NCBI RefSeq assembly: GCF_900258515.1 | Contig: NZ_LT984884.1 | Coordinates: forward strand, 1,561,168 to 1,625,167 | DNA from: Lentibacillus sp. Marseille-P4043 | GTDB taxonomy: Bacteria > Bacillota > Bacilli > Bacillales > Amphibacillaceae | Direction of reading: 5' to 3' | DNA: 64,000 nucleotides | Part shown: positions 44,317 to 53,860 of the stretch, piece after piece | Layout: every line of letters starts with the position of its first letter | Position numbering within the stretch: the first letter of the stretch is position 1 | Notes under the pieces: generated by a model | Seen by the model: only the letters and a program-made list of their open reading frames with translations | Told to the model about the DNA's origin: nothing | Databases searched by the model: none | Made by a program: the position numbers and the translations under genes

Positions 44317-45264
44317 ATGGAACAAAAGCGATCAAATAAACAAAAGAAGCCAAGACGTCTTTGGCTGAAAATAAGCCTGGCTGTAATTTTCGTACTAGTG
44401 CTTGGTGTTGGAACATACGCATATTCGATTTACCACAATGCTAAAGAAACGGTCAATGAGAAGATGCATAAGACAGTTACTTCGATTGATCCAGTTGTTG
44501 GAAAGAAGAAAATGAATGAGCAAAAGCCATTGAACATTTTATTGCTTGGTGTTGATAAACGTCCTGGAGATAGCGGACGATCCGATGCACTAATGGTCCT
44601 TTCGTTGGATCCGAAACAAAATAAAATGCAGCTAATTAGTATACCTAGGGATACTCGGACAGAAATTGTTGGCAAAGGTACCGTGGACAAGATTAATCAT
44701 GCCTATGCGTTTGGTGGTACTGATATGTCCATCGCGACGGTTGAGAACCTGCTTGATGTCGAATTGGATTACTATGTCGAAATGAACATGGATGGATTAA
44801 CGGAAATGGTTGATGCTGTTGGTGGTATTACCGTTAATAACAAACTGGATTGGTACGATGAAGGTTACTATAAAAAGGGATATCATTATAGCCAAGGTGA
44901 GATTTCGCTAAATGGACCGAAGACAATGGGATATGTGCGCATGCGTCATTTGGATCCAAACGGTGACTTTGGCCGGACGAAACGCCAGCGCCAGGTTATT
45001 CAGGCAATTGTTGATAAAGGAGCAAGTGTTGCATCCGTCACGAAAATAGATAACATGATTGATGTATTGGGTAACAATATGGAAACGAATCTGGATTTTG
45101 ATGATATGAAAAACTTGTTATTGAATTATAAAGACGTTCGAAATAATGCTGTTAGCTATATGATGAAAGGCAATGGCACGAAAATTGGCGGTATTTATTA
45201 CTTGCAAGTTCCTGATGAAGAGATAGAGAAAGTTCATGGGATGATAGCGGAGATTAAGTCATAG
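44317..45264 (+). CDS. LCP family cell-wall polymer ligase, copy 2
   Basis: A 315-residue near-identical twin of the gene at 8249. It differs at only a handful of residues (for example Q for E at position 3, YSQGEIS for YGKGEIS, DVRN for GVRN) and has the same LCP motifs. Promoter, ribosome site and terminator are duplicated too. The upstream KAP tail has diverged far more than the LCP gene. That suggests gene conversion or selection is keeping the LCP copies alike. It should act at the outer membrane face in wall polymer attachment. Confidence 0.92.
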   Translation: MEQKRSNKQKKPRRLWLKISLAVIFVLVLGVGTYAYSIYHNAKETVNEKMHKTVTSIDPVVGKKKMNEQKPLNILLLGVDKRPGDSGRSDALMVLSLDPKQNKMQLISIPRDTRTEIVGKGTVDKINHAYAFGGTDMSIATVENLLDVELDYYVEMNMDGLTEMVDAVGGITVNNKLDWYDEGYYKKGYHYSQGEISLNGPKTMGYVRMRHLDPNGDFGRTKRQRQVIQAIVDKGASVASVTKIDNMIDVLGNNMETNLDFDDMKNLLLNYKDVRNNAVSYMMKGNGTKIGGIYYLQVPDEEIEKVHGMIAEIKS

Positions 45265-45281
45265 ACTTTTAAGATTGTTAG

Positions 45282-45320
45282 GCCTGCACATAATGAAATA
45301 GGAATGTGTGGGCTTTGTTT
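45282..45320 (+). terminator. Terminator after LCP gene 2
   Basis: The same hairpin as at 9214-9252. Similarity between the two segments ends about 5-10 bases later. Confidence 0.65.
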
Positions 45321-45475
45321 GTGTTCTGGGTTAGGGGAAACAATTGGATGAGCATTCACGTTATCTCATTAAGGCAAAATGGCAAAACCACCCTACTGGA
45401 ATATAAGATTTAGATGCTTTTAGCAGTATGTTGGAATTGATTTATGACACAAGACAATAACTTTCAAACGAAGAA

Positions 45476-45514
45476 ACGGTATCATTTAGGTGAAGATAAA
45501 TGATACCGTGTTTA
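45476..45514. terminator. Terminator shared with the nucleoside hydrolase relic
   Basis: ACGGTATCATTTA (45476-45488) pairs perfectly with TAAATGATACCGT (45497-45509). The same stem follows the intact nucleoside hydrolase gene at 49021-49057. Confidence 0.8.
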
Positions 45515-45515
45515 T

Positions 45516-45594
45516 TATTCCAACAACCCAGCAAACCTCTGCTGAAATACCTCCACATCCGCATTCACACAGACCAGAGCATTTCCCATATCCA
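45516..45594 (-). pseudogene. 3' tail relic of a nucleoside hydrolase gene
   Basis: Read on the minus strand it gives GNALVCVNADVEVFQQRFAG and LLE, aligning with GNVLVCVDADVEAFRRKFAALLD at the end of the intact gene (49062). Together with its terminator it abuts the NhaC stop codon, a scar of a lost or exchanged copy. Confidence 0.8.
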
Positions 45595-45599
45595 GGTGG

Positions 45600-46910
45600 C
45601 TATGAGACCTCACCCCGCATCCCATCCCGTTTCAACCGTGGGAATTGAAACAGAATAGCTAGAATGCCGCATAAGCCAATTAATACAGGGTAATACGAAT
45701 AGGCCAAAATGCTGACTGGTGATATGTTTGCGGCCTCTGCTGCGACAAGAAGATGCAGCCCATAAGGAAGCAGGCCTTGAATGCTGCAGGCAAAAATATC
45801 GAGGATACTTGCCGATCTGCGTGGGTCAATGCCAAATTTGTCGGCGATATTTTTGGCAAGCGGACCGGAAACGATAATCGAAATTGTGTTATTCGCTGTT
45901 GAAAGATCTGTTGCACCTGCAATTCCGGCAATGCTGAATTCTGCGCCTTTTTTCGATTTCGTGTTTCGGGTCAAAGCATGAAGGAGATAGTCAATCCCGC
46001 CTTGATGTCTAATCACGCCAACCATACCAGCTATTAGTATGGCGAGAAACGCAATTTCAAACATGCCTGCCATGCCTTCATTAATTGTTTGAACCAAATC
46101 GATGATCGAATAGCTTCCATCGATGAGTCCGACTAATCCCGCAAACACAATTCCAACAGTGAGAACGACGAACACATTCACTCCGATCAGCGCAGTAATG
46201 AGGACACATAGATATGGCATAATCTTGACCCAGTTATAGGAACTTTGACTAATTTCCGCGTGCTGTCCCATTGTCATTACCCCAAGAATGAGACAGGTTA
46301 CAATCGCTGCGGGCAAAGCAATTAAGAAATTGACTTTAAATTTATCCTTCATTTTCGTTCCTTGTGTCCGGACAGCGGCAATCGTCGTATCGGAAATGAT
46401 CGAGAGGTTGTCGCCGAATAACGATCCGCCAATAATTGCAGCCATGGAGAGTGCCATCGAAATGTCGGTTTGATCGCTAATCCCAACCCCGATCGGCGCA
46501 AGTGCTACAATCGTTCCCATGCTCGTCCCCATTGACAAAGAAATAAAGCAAGCAATGATGAACATGCCCACGATTAATAAATTTTGCGGGACAATTGATA
46601 ATGCCAGATTCACTGTCGAATTTACCGCACCCATCCCTTCTGCCACCCCGGAAAATGCACCGGCCAATAGGAAAATAAGGACCATCAGCATAATGTTCGG
46701 ATCGCCAGCACTTTTACAATAGATATCAACTCTCTCTTGCAGCGATTCCTTGCGTCCCATTGCCAGCGCAACCGCCCCTGCAATCGCAATCGCTGCCATG
46801 ACCGGAAACGCATAAAAATCCTGTAAGACAATCCCAGAGCCAATGAACAAAACTAAAAACACCACAAATGGTATAAGGGCCCACGGATTTCCATTATTAT
46901 CGTTGTTCAT
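45600..46910 (-). CDS. nhaC: NhaC family Na+/H+ antiporter
   Basis: The protein of about 436 residues has around 12 membrane helices and NhaC-type motifs: GTSMGTIVALAPIGVGI, GGSLFGDNLSIISDTTIAA, and GATDLSTANNTISIIVSGPLA. NhaC proteins exchange cytosolic Na+ for external H+, useful to halotolerant or alkaliphilic Bacillaceae. The start at 46910 (MNNDNNGNPW) follows GAGGTGG by 6 bases and is better than the ATG at 46964. A hairpin CCTCTTC/GAAGAGG at 46957-46981 lies in the leader and may affect expression. Confidence 0.88.
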   Translation of the reverse strand: MNNDNNGNPWALIPFVVFLVLFIGSGIVLQDFYAFPVMAAIAIAGAVALAMGRKESLQERVDIYCKSAGDPNIMLMVLIFLLAGAFSGVAEGMGAVNSTVNLALSIVPQNLLIVGMFIIACFISLSMGTSMGTIVALAPIGVGISDQTDISMALSMAAIIGGSLFGDNLSIISDTTIAAVRTQGTKMKDKFKVNFLIALPAAIVTCLILGVMTMGQHAEISQSSYNWVKIMPYLCVLITALIGVNVFVVLTVGIVFAGLVGLIDGSYSIIDLVQTINEGMAGMFEIAFLAILIAGMVGVIRHQGGIDYLLHALTRNTKSKKGAEFSIAGIAGATDLSTANNTISIIVSGPLAKNIADKFGIDPRRSASILDIFACSIQGLLPYGLHLLVAAEAANISPVSILAYSYYPVLIGLCGILAILFQFPRLKRDGMRGEVS

Positions 46911-47288
46911 GATGACCACCTCATTACTTTTAGAAATAAACTCGAAATGTAAAAACCTCTTCATGCAAAAACAAGAAGAGGTCTTATATTTACAAAATAC
47001 GTAGGCTTTTTCTTTATCATTGTTGGGAAAAGTGACCTTCCCAAGGGGTATTTACCCTCTGCATACTTTATATTATTTTGGTTCTTTAGACAACTATTAA
47101 CCATTTCCTTCTATATTATGGGTTATTTGATGGAAAAGGATGTAATTGATTGGATTCAGCGCTTATGGTTTCTGAGGATGATCATAGGAAGCAGTCCATG
47201 AGCAAACAATTAATAGGGAATTTTGGATCTTCCATGCCACCTTTCACCCCCATTCACTCGATTGTATTAGTGAAAGGGGGGATGACAA

Positions 47289-47513
47289 ATGGCAGTAGCA
47301 GAAAAATATGATTCCACACTACGTCTAGTGCTAGATGATGGTGCGGATGTTTTGACTGGGAAACCACTTTATAAAACAAAAAACTTCAACAATGTCAAAA
47401 CGGCTGCAACAGCAGATCAGTTGTACGCGATTGCACATGCAATTGCACCACTACAGGAGCGCCCGCTTTACAACATTGAACGTAGGGATAGCTCAGAAAT
47501 CAGAGATGCATAA
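47289..47513 (+). CDS. DUF1659 family protein
   Basis: A 74-residue protein (STLRLVLDDGADVLTGKPLYKTKNFNNVKTAATADQ...) of the DUF1659 family. It follows AAAGGGGGG and is 35 bases ahead of a DUF2922 gene. This pair is common in Bacillaceae as a two-gene unit. The function is unknown. Confidence 0.85.
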   Translation: MAVAEKYDSTLRLVLDDGADVLTGKPLYKTKNFNNVKTAATADQLYAIAHAIAPLQERPLYNIERRDSSEIRDA

Positions 47514-47548
47514 GCCTCTCGTAAATAAGGAGGAAGGGAGGGGAAACC

Positions 47549-47764
47549 ATGAAAAAGCTTGAACTAAAATTTTTAAATAAAGAAGGGAAAACAGTTACGT
47601 ATTCCTTAGAAAAACCCGTTGAACCTGTTGATCCGGCAACAATCAAAAGTGCCATGGATGAAGTCATTACCCAAAATGCGTTCACATCAACAGGCGGGGA
47701 TCTCGTTTCGATCAAGAGTGCTCGAATTGTAGAGCGAAATGTTGAGGAAATTGAACTTGGTTAA
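47549..47764 (+). CDS. DUF2922 family protein
   Basis: A 71-residue protein: KKLELKFLNKEGKTVTYSL, VDPATIKSAMDEVI and SIKSARIVERNVEEIEL are typical DUF2922 blocks. It is preceded by AAGGAGGAAGGGAGG and followed by a GC hairpin. The function is unknown. Confidence 0.87.
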   Translation: MKKLELKFLNKEGKTVTYSLEKPVEPVDPATIKSAMDEVITQNAFTSTGGDLVSIKSARIVERNVEEIELG

Positions 47765-47768
47765 GGTT

Positions 47769-47797
47769 GATGGGCCCCATTTTAGGTGGGGTCTATT
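47769..47797 (+). terminator. Probable terminator of the DUF1659-DUF2922 unit
   Basis: GGCCCCA and TGGGGTC pair around TTTTAGG, then TATTTTG. The T tract is modest. Confidence 0.6.
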
Positions 47798-47904
47798 TTG
47801 ACGTTTAAATTGTCGTGATACTTTGGATGCTTTTGGAAACTATTATTTTCTGGAGTGTCCAATTTTCAAAAGCCTTGATTAAAGCGGAACACGGGCGGGA
47901 TTGA

Positions 47905-48393
47905 TTAACTTTTTCTACTACGTTTCACCAATTCGTAATACAGCGCTGTTGTTGTTAGAACGACGAGAAACACAGCAACAGAATAGGAAATTTGATAGCC
48001 ATGTTGATGTGTTGTTACCCCCATCTTTGTTGAAATCCATTCCGCTCCCAATCCGGCAATCATCCATACCATGATATACCATATAAATGTTTTTTTGTTA
48101 ATGCTTAAGCCATCATATAAATAAACAAAAAGATAACTGACTGGAGCAACCATGAAATACAACAGTAGATCAAATAATTCATAGCTGCTCAGATCATTTG
48201 TCTTATAAAGATCAATCAAACCTCCCCCAATGGTAAAATCAAACAGTGTTGCACAAGCAAACCCCCATATTAAAAACAATAATGTCACATCACGTGAGAA
48301 TCGTTTGGGAAGCAAAAAGAAAATGGCGTATAGTACAACAAGAGCGATTAATATATATATTTCATTTTTATCAAAGTGCCCCCATAAATTCAT
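47905..48393 (-). CDS. CBO0543 family membrane protein
   Basis: A 162-residue protein with five predicted helices, ILIALVVLYAIFFLLPKRFS at the start and WMIAGLGAEWISTKMG near the middle, as in the CBO0543 family. Its start ATG overlaps the stop of the upstream gene (ATGA), so both are co-translated. The function is unknown, and the repeated occurrence of such genes in spore formers is all that is known to me. Confidence 0.7.
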   Translation of the reverse strand: MNLWGHFDKNEIYILIALVVLYAIFFLLPKRFSRDVTLLFLIWGFACATLFDFTIGGGLIDLYKTNDLSSYELFDLLLYFMVAPVSYLFVYLYDGLSINKKTFIWYIMVWMIAGLGAEWISTKMGVTTHQHGYQISYSVAVFLVVLTTTALYYELVKRSRKS

Positions 48394-48863
48394 GAAATAT
48401 CCACCTCGCTCTGGGCTAATTTTTTAAATAATTGATAGGCATAATACGTGATGAGGTGCAGGATAAGAATGTAGATGACATCATAGCCGAAATTCCATTT
48501 AACATAACTAATAATATCAAAGTAGAGAGACAATGCCCTTAATCCCAGCAAGAAAACTAATGAAACAGTGATTGTTAAGATAAACTTCAAGGGGGTATTG
48601 GATTGATGTATGATATTTAATTGTGTAATTAATGTCATTGGAATGATGACACTTCTATTAAGCAAATAGGCGACATATTTGATGCCCTCTTGAGTTTCTT
48701 TGATCAGCTTCAATTCTTCAATAATAATCCACGATGCATTAATGATTATAATTAATAAGACAAGGAAGATTACTGTATTTTCGATAATGGAGAGTTTTTT
48801 CGGTAAAACGACAAATATGGCAACAATCAGCCAAGATGCCAAGAAAAAAACTGCGAATCCCAT
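48390..48863 (-). CDS. Small multi-helix membrane protein paired with CBO0543
   Basis: About 157 residues, four to five helices, LPKKLSIIENTVIFLVLL near the N-terminus resembling its downstream partner (LPKRFSRDVTLLFLIWG), so likely a divergent paralogue. The ATG at 48863 is 6 bases from GGAGG; the ATG at 48878 overlaps that site. Confidence 0.65.
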   Translation of the reverse strand: MGFAVFFLASWLIVAIFVVLPKKLSIIENTVIFLVLLIIIINASWIIIEELKLIKETQEGIKYVAYLLNRSVIIPMTLITQLNIIHQSNTPLKFILTITVSLVFLLGLRALSLYFDIISYVKWNFGYDVIYILILHLITYYAYQLFKKLAQSEVDIS

Positions 48864-49020
48864 ATGATGAACCTCCATTCATATGCTTCTGCTATCCTGT
48901 TATTATTATTAATTTAATGGAAAATATACGTAATGGTAATGAGAAGAAAGAAGGAAGGAGAGGAGAAGGTCGCGTAATCACGTATTTAAAAACAAAAACA
49001 CATCAACTTTCTGACAAGAA

Positions 49021-49057
49021 GGCGGTATCATTTAGCTAAGAAATAAATGATACCGCC
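49021..49057. terminator. Terminator of the nucleoside hydrolase gene
   Basis: GGCGGTATCATTTA (49021-49034) pairs with TAAATGATACCGCC (49044-49057). On the minus strand it follows the stop by 4 bases. Confidence 0.8.
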
Positions 49058-49061
49058 TTTA

Positions 49062-49958
49062 CTAATCCAACAAAGCAGCAAACTTCCGCCGAAACGCCTC
49101 CACGTCCGCATCTACACAGACCAAGACATTCCCCTCATCCGAAAAATCCGCAATTGTATTTCCGGCTTCGTCTCCCTCTGTCACTACATTGATGTTCGCC
49201 CGTTTCACTTGAAAAAGCTCGGGGTTTGTTAAATAAAAGATGGTGCATAAATCGTGAATGACGATGGCTTTTTCTGAATATGCCTGTTTATAGTGATCAA
49301 GCATCTGATAGATCATTTCACCAACATTTCCTTGTTCGCGCAATTTTGCGATGTCATCAAAGGAAACGCTTGTCAAACGGGTCGCGTCCAGGCCGCACAT
49401 GACAATTTTCATGCTAGAATCAAACACAATTTTAGCTGCATGTGGATCAGCATAGATATTGAATTCTGCTGCAGGTGTCGCGTTTCCACCTTCTACAGCT
49501 CCGCCCATTAATATGATTTGTTCAATATTCTCCTTTGTTTCCGGGAACATTTTCAACAAAAGCGCAATGTTCGTCAATGGTCCGATTGGCACAAGTGTAA
49601 CGGGATCCGCTGACTTCATTATGTAATTTTTCATTTCCATGATGGCGTTATCATTTGATAGTAAATCTGGATTGGCCTCCGCTTCAAACCGGTAATCGCC
49701 TATCCCGCTGTTTCCGTGCACCTGTGATGCTGTTTTTGCCGGAAGTACGAGTGGTTCTCCTAATCCTTTGGCAATCGGTGTATCTTTTCCTAAAAAAGTA
49801 ACCAAATCAACTGCATTTCTGGTCGTATTCTCTATCCCGACATTTCCGCCGACTGTCGTTATCAGTTTCACGTCTAATTCATCCGAGCGTAGTGCTGCTG
49901 TTATCGCAACAACGTCATCAATCCCCGGGTCTGTATCAATAATGATTGGTTTTGGCAT
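49062..49958 (-). CDS. Inosine-uridine preferring nucleoside hydrolase family protein
   Basis: About 298 residues with the calcium-binding N-terminal motif IIIDTDPGIDDVVAI, VHGNSGIGDY, VPIGPLTNIALLL, ILMGGAVEGGNATPAAEFN, and the late active-site histidine in IVIHDLCTIFYL. These enzymes cleave the N-glycosidic bond of nucleosides to give ribose and base. The ATG at 49958 (MPKPIII) is 9 bases from GAAAGGA; the ATG at 49967 touches it. The gene is single. A 3' relic of a sister copy lies at 45516. Confidence 0.92.
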   Translation of the reverse strand: MPKPIIIDTDPGIDDVVAITAALRSDELDVKLITTVGGNVGIENTTRNAVDLVTFLGKDTPIAKGLGEPLVLPAKTASQVHGNSGIGDYRFEAEANPDLLSNDNAIMEMKNYIMKSADPVTLVPIGPLTNIALLLKMFPETKENIEQIILMGGAVEGGNATPAAEFNIYADPHAAKIVFDSSMKIVMCGLDATRLTSVSFDDIAKLREQGNVGEMIYQMLDHYKQAYSEKAIVIHDLCTIFYLTNPELFQVKRANINVVTEGDEAGNTIADFSDEGNVLVCVDADVEAFRRKFAALLD

Positions 49959-50344
49959 GTTGTTCATTCCTTTCGTGTTGTTATGGTTGGGTGTTTTTGT
50001 ATTTAGTGTCGTGTTTCTATTTTATTTCATCATGTTCATCGTTTTCTTGAACTGAAAAAAATCAATAGCTTTGGTAAGAAAGTCAGATGTGTGAGCGAAT
50101 TTGGCTTGGTGTCACAAAAAAGATCATGATGTTATCATACAATGACAGGATATGCTGTGCAAATTCAATCCCATTTATATTATCCATTTCAAATGACTAT
50201 AAACTAAAAGTGAAAATTGATAAAAACTTAGGCTGGGTTCGGATTAAGTAAGTTATATGAATTTAATCTGACTATTCAGTAATTTGAGTTATTAAATAAT
50301 AATCACCATTTTTGACCGCCCTAGTTGTATTAAGCCGTTCCTTG

Positions 50345-50375
50345 TATACATCACTATTATTATATATAATGTATA
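50345..50375. promoter_or_regulatory. Candidate RHH operator
   Basis: TATACAT (50345-50351) and ATGTATA (50369-50375) form an inverted repeat flanking TATATATAAT just before the RHH gene, a usual place for antitoxin autoregulation. The 330 bases before it hold no gene. Confidence 0.5.
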
Positions 50376-50389
50376 TGAGGTGATTAACT

Positions 50390-50659
50390 ATGGATTATGA
50401 AAGAAAAGTTAGAAAACAAGTTTACCTTGAGCCTGAGCAAAATAAGCGAGTAAAACAATTATCCGCGCTAAATGGCAAGACGGAAGCAGAAATTATTAGG
50501 GAAGCCATTGATAATTATCTGGTAAATAACCGAGCAAACCAAAAAGATCCGTTATTTGAACTGGTTGGATTAGTAAAGAATGGTGCAAAAAATGGATCCG
50601 TGGAACATGATCAGGATATTTATTTATTTGAAAAAGGAGACACCCATGAAGAGAAGTAA
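50390..50659 (+). CDS. Ribbon-helix-helix antitoxin
   Basis: An 89-residue protein with an N-terminal RHH fold: KQVYLEPEQNKRVKQLSALN then TEAEIIREAIDNYL. The tail EHDQDIYLFEKGDTHEE would wrap the toxin. It overlaps the PIN gene by 14 bases, so synthesis is coupled. As in VapB-type systems it should repress its own promoter through the inverted repeat upstream. Confidence 0.85.
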   Translation: MDYERKVRKQVYLEPEQNKRVKQLSALNGKTEAEIIREAIDNYLVNNRANQKDPLFELVGLVKNGAKNGSVEHDQDIYLFEKGDTHEEK

Positions 50660-51071
50660 ATTATTTATCGATACTGGGGCGTGGATTGCGCTAACCGTAG
50701 AGAGTGATCATTTTCATAACAAGGCCCAGACCTATTTGAAAAGCCTTGATTTATCCGTTAAACGTTTTTCTTCCAGTTATGTCATCGCAGAAACCTATAC
50801 CTGGTTGCGATATCACGAGGGGTTCAAATATGCGGGAACCTTTCTCGATGTCATCAATCGATCGAAAGCAAGCGGTATGTTGGATGTTATCGTTGGTGAA
50901 AGAGACACACTAGAAATATCAGAACAGCTTTTGAGGGATTTTCCAGATCAACGTTTATCTTATGTCGATGCAGTCAGTATGGCAATTATGAAAAAGGAAG
51001 AGATTAACAAGGTATTCGGATTTGATCATCATTTTTACGTGATGGATTTTGAAGTGGTTCCATATTTGTGA
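50646..51071 (+). CDS. PIN-domain toxin (VapC-like)
   Basis: The 141-residue protein starts MKRSKLFIDTGAWIAL (first acidic residue). It has SSYVIAETYTWLRYH, then RLSYVDAVSMAIM and VFGFDHHFYVMDF with the remaining acidic positions. PIN RNases cut tRNA or other RNA when the antitoxin is lost. Motifs and length are normal and the gene appears intact. Confidence 0.88.
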   Translation: MKRSKLFIDTGAWIALTVESDHFHNKAQTYLKSLDLSVKRFSSSYVIAETYTWLRYHEGFKYAGTFLDVINRSKASGMLDVIVGERDTLEISEQLLRDFPDQRLSYVDAVSMAIMKKEEINKVFGFDHHFYVMDFEVVPYL

Positions 51072-51075
51072 AAAA

Positions 51076-51426
51076 GCTGAGAACACTCGTGACTTTAGTC
51101 ATGAGAGATTCAGGGCGGATTTTCAAACGGCGCAGCAAAAACTCTATCGTTCTCAAAAGGAAATGGAAAACAATCAACTAACCTATGATTTGAATATCGA
51201 TTTTTCACAAGTAATCGACGAATCGTTACGCGTGACTTTTCATGTAACAGATTCGAAAAATCCATCGAATACAAAGACATTTTTGGCTACAGGAAATGCG
51301 GATTTGTCCCAGGCAATACAGCTGAATCAAGCGGGTACTGTTTATAACATAACGATCGATATTAAAGGGAAAACAAAAGAAGGATATGTTTTTGGACGAA
51401 CGGTGGTGGATTCGGTTTATTATTAG
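51076..51426 (+). CDS. Unrecognised fragment, coiled coil plus beta-rich domain
   Basis: The frame runs in from inside the PIN gene without a convincing start or ribosome site. It reads FRADFQTAQQKLYRSQKEME (coiled coil) then DLNIDFSQVIDESLRVTFHV and NITIDIKGKTKEGYVFGRT, likely beta strands. It looks like the C-terminal part of a gene whose start was lost. A role in the downstream LXG locus is possible. From 51427 to 51841 no gene is seen; TTGACA at 51687 may begin a promoter. Confidence 0.4.
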   Translation, partial: AENTRDFSHERFRADFQTAQQKLYRSQKEMENNQLTYDLNIDFSQVIDESLRVTFHVTDSKNPSNTKTFLATGNADLSQAIQLNQAGTVYNITIDIKGKTKEGYVFGRTVVDSVYY

Positions 51427-51841
51427 ATGCTGGGATCAATGCCCTGGTATGTTGATGATGGTGGAGATGTTGTGAATCTGGGAGATTGTTCATGATCCCT
51501 TTTTGAATAGTAGAGTCTAGAGAAATTTAGTTTTGTTTGCGATCCAAAACGAATGAATGATGATAATTGAACTGTGTATAAAGCTGTTTGGCCTATTTTG
51601 TTTTCCGGAAAAGGTTGAATGGCTTTTTTGTTATATGAATAGGATAGTTGCGTTCCTATCATTGATGAACTAGGCATTCTGTAGCATTGACAAAAAGTTG
51701 GGAATTATTGATAGTAAAAATAAATAATTAAATGTTTGCTATTGGTTGTTTTCGGCGTAACGTCCTATAGAAAAAGGGGAAAACGTGAGAAAAACAGCGG
51801 TATTTCAAGAAAAGTTAATTTTATAGAAGGAGGCGAATAAC

Positions 51842-52123
51842 ATGTCTACGGAAATAAAAATTGAGCAACATCCAATCAAGCAAGCTATTTCTGTACTGGA
51901 AGGATCGGCACAAAACTTTGAATCTGCTTTTCCAGAAAAAATTGCAGGGGAAAATCAACTCGATCTTTTGGATCAGCTAAATCAATTAAACCGTGCTTAT
52001 TCATCTTTGATGGAGTCCTATAAATTATTGTTGCTTCATCTTATTAACACAACTGAAGGATCTGTTGAGTCACTCATCGAAACAGACCAATTGCTGGCAG
52101 ACTATATGACGTATTTGAAATAG
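51842..52123 (+). CDS. DUF5344 (YwqI-like) type VII secretion partner
   Basis: A 93-residue helical protein (IEQHPIKQAISVLEGSAQNF..., NQLDLLDQLNQLNRAYSSLM) of the DUF5344/YwqI family. Such small helical proteins are encoded just before LXG toxins and bind the LXG helix for export by the Esx/type VII machinery. The site AGAAGGAGG is strong. The LXG gene begins 66 bases later. Confidence 0.85.
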   Translation: MSTEIKIEQHPIKQAISVLEGSAQNFESAFPEKIAGENQLDLLDQLNQLNRAYSSLMESYKLLLLHLINTTEGSVESLIETDQLLADYMTYLK

Positions 52124-52189
52124 CTGAGATAACAATCAGTTTCAACTGGAAAAAGTGGGTCCTAAACATATGATACGAGGAGGGATGGG

Positions 52190-53843
52190 ATGAAGACTTT
52201 GGATTCCTCTACTTTGCATGAAGGAATCGATGCAACACTTAAAGAAATCAACCATGTTCAGAGTAAAGTAACCGACGTGCAAAAAGGCGTTCGTGGCATA
52301 ATTGATTTAGAGAGTTATTTAAAGGGAAAACGGGTGAATCGATCCGCTCCTTTTATGAAGGTATTCACGGACCATTTTTAATCTATCTGTACCAGTCGTT
52401 AACCCATTACAGGCAAACATTAGAAAAGCTGCAACAGGCCGTCCGATCCTATGAGTCAAATGAAAATGGATTCGTTAGGGAAGAATTTCTGGATTACGAT
52501 GTTCAAAATGGATTCAATAAAGCAGAACAGGTACGGGAGGGCTAGTTGACGAGGCAAATGCAATTATAGCCAGTGTTTCTGATCTTGTTTCCATACCTTC
52601 AATTGACATGGAGGAATTTAGCTTCATGGTGCAGAAGGGAAAAAAGAAAACGAAAAATGATATAGAGCAGTTGCATGACCTAGATCACCAACAGACAAAA
52701 GCATTAAGTAAGGCAGGAGAAGATCTGGAGTTGCTCCATCAATACATAAATGAAATGACACGCATGTTTGCTTCTGATTACTAGATCACCACTTTTGATG
52801 CATTAACAGCCATACAGCTGCCCACGCTTCCTTTGATTTTACAAGAAGTGTACCCGATCCCGGAGGAAACAGAAGAAACCAGTTTATGGATCAAGATAAA
52901 AGATGGTGCTGTAAAGGTTGGAAAAGGGGTGTACAATACGGGTAAAGGAGCAGTGCTTGGTGGTGCTGATGTTGTCAAAGATACGGCTGTTGGTATCGGA
53001 AACACCATTATACACCCGTTTGAAACCATGGATTCCATGGCGAATATGGTGTTACATCCTTTCAATACCAGCCAATACATTGGTAGCGCAATAGCGGAGT
53101 CCTATGAGCGTGATATGGTCAATGGTGATGCTGAAAGTCGTTCGCATTGGGTAACGTATGCACTGGGTACAGCCGTCACAACCGTGTTCGGTACAAAAGG
53201 TGCAGGAACGGTAACGAAGACTGGTGTGGCAACTACAAAAGCAGCAGCAACAAAAACTACAGCAGCGGCCGGTAATACCGTGAAAAATATGGATTTTTCG
53301 CAGTATTTACCTTATGGACCGCAGTATCAATTGGCTGGTGGAGGTAAGGTTCCTTATAATGTAGTGGATGGGGAGTTTTTGAAGGATCAGTTGATTTTGA
53401 AGGCTGAGAGATTGTCGGGGACAAAGGGGAAGGAAAGCAGAGCTGATAATTCAAATGTAAAAGTTAATGGGGAGCCAAAAATTTGGAATAAAGTTAATGG
53501 AACAGCAGAAAACATCCCAAATACAGAGATTCCTGCTACTTTTCAAATTGAACTTAAAGAAAATATTAGCTACATTAATCCCCAAACGGGCAGTAATACA
53601 CTGTGGACTAATTCTAATGCAACTAAACACATGGGTGAATATATTTCTAGATTTGGAAGTGACAGCGACAGTATAGGGGTTCGCAGTCAAGTGATGTTAG
53701 AAAGTTATTATAAATCATTAAACGGTGCAATGAATAATTTACAAACAATACCTCGGGGTCGGAATTTTGGGGTTTATGGTAACTGGGAACTTGGAATTAA
53801 TACAGAAACAGGCGTTGTATATCATGCTAGAATGATAAATTAA
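52190..53843 (+). pseudogene. LXG type VII toxin gene, inactivated (copy 1)
   Basis: The gene begins MKTLDSSTLHEGIDATLKEI, the LXG start. A missing A near 52330 shifts the frame away from GESIRSFYEGIHGPFL, a missing A near 52531 shifts it again, and TAG at 52786 replaces the TCG found in copy 2. After that 336 codons are open: a glycine- and alanine-rich pre-toxin (KVGKGVYNTGKGAVLGGADV) then a tip from about 53413 containing SNATKHMGEYISRFG. I do not recognise the tip as a named toxin family. With three lesions no toxin should be made. The immunity gene behind it remains intact. Confidence 0.85.
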
Positions 53844-53860
53844 GAAAGGAATCTATTATT

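Noticed and set aside
46957..46981. T-box or riboswitch in the NhaC leader
   Set aside because: Only a simple CCTCTTC/GAAGAGG hairpin is visible; no T-box sequence or known aptamer core.
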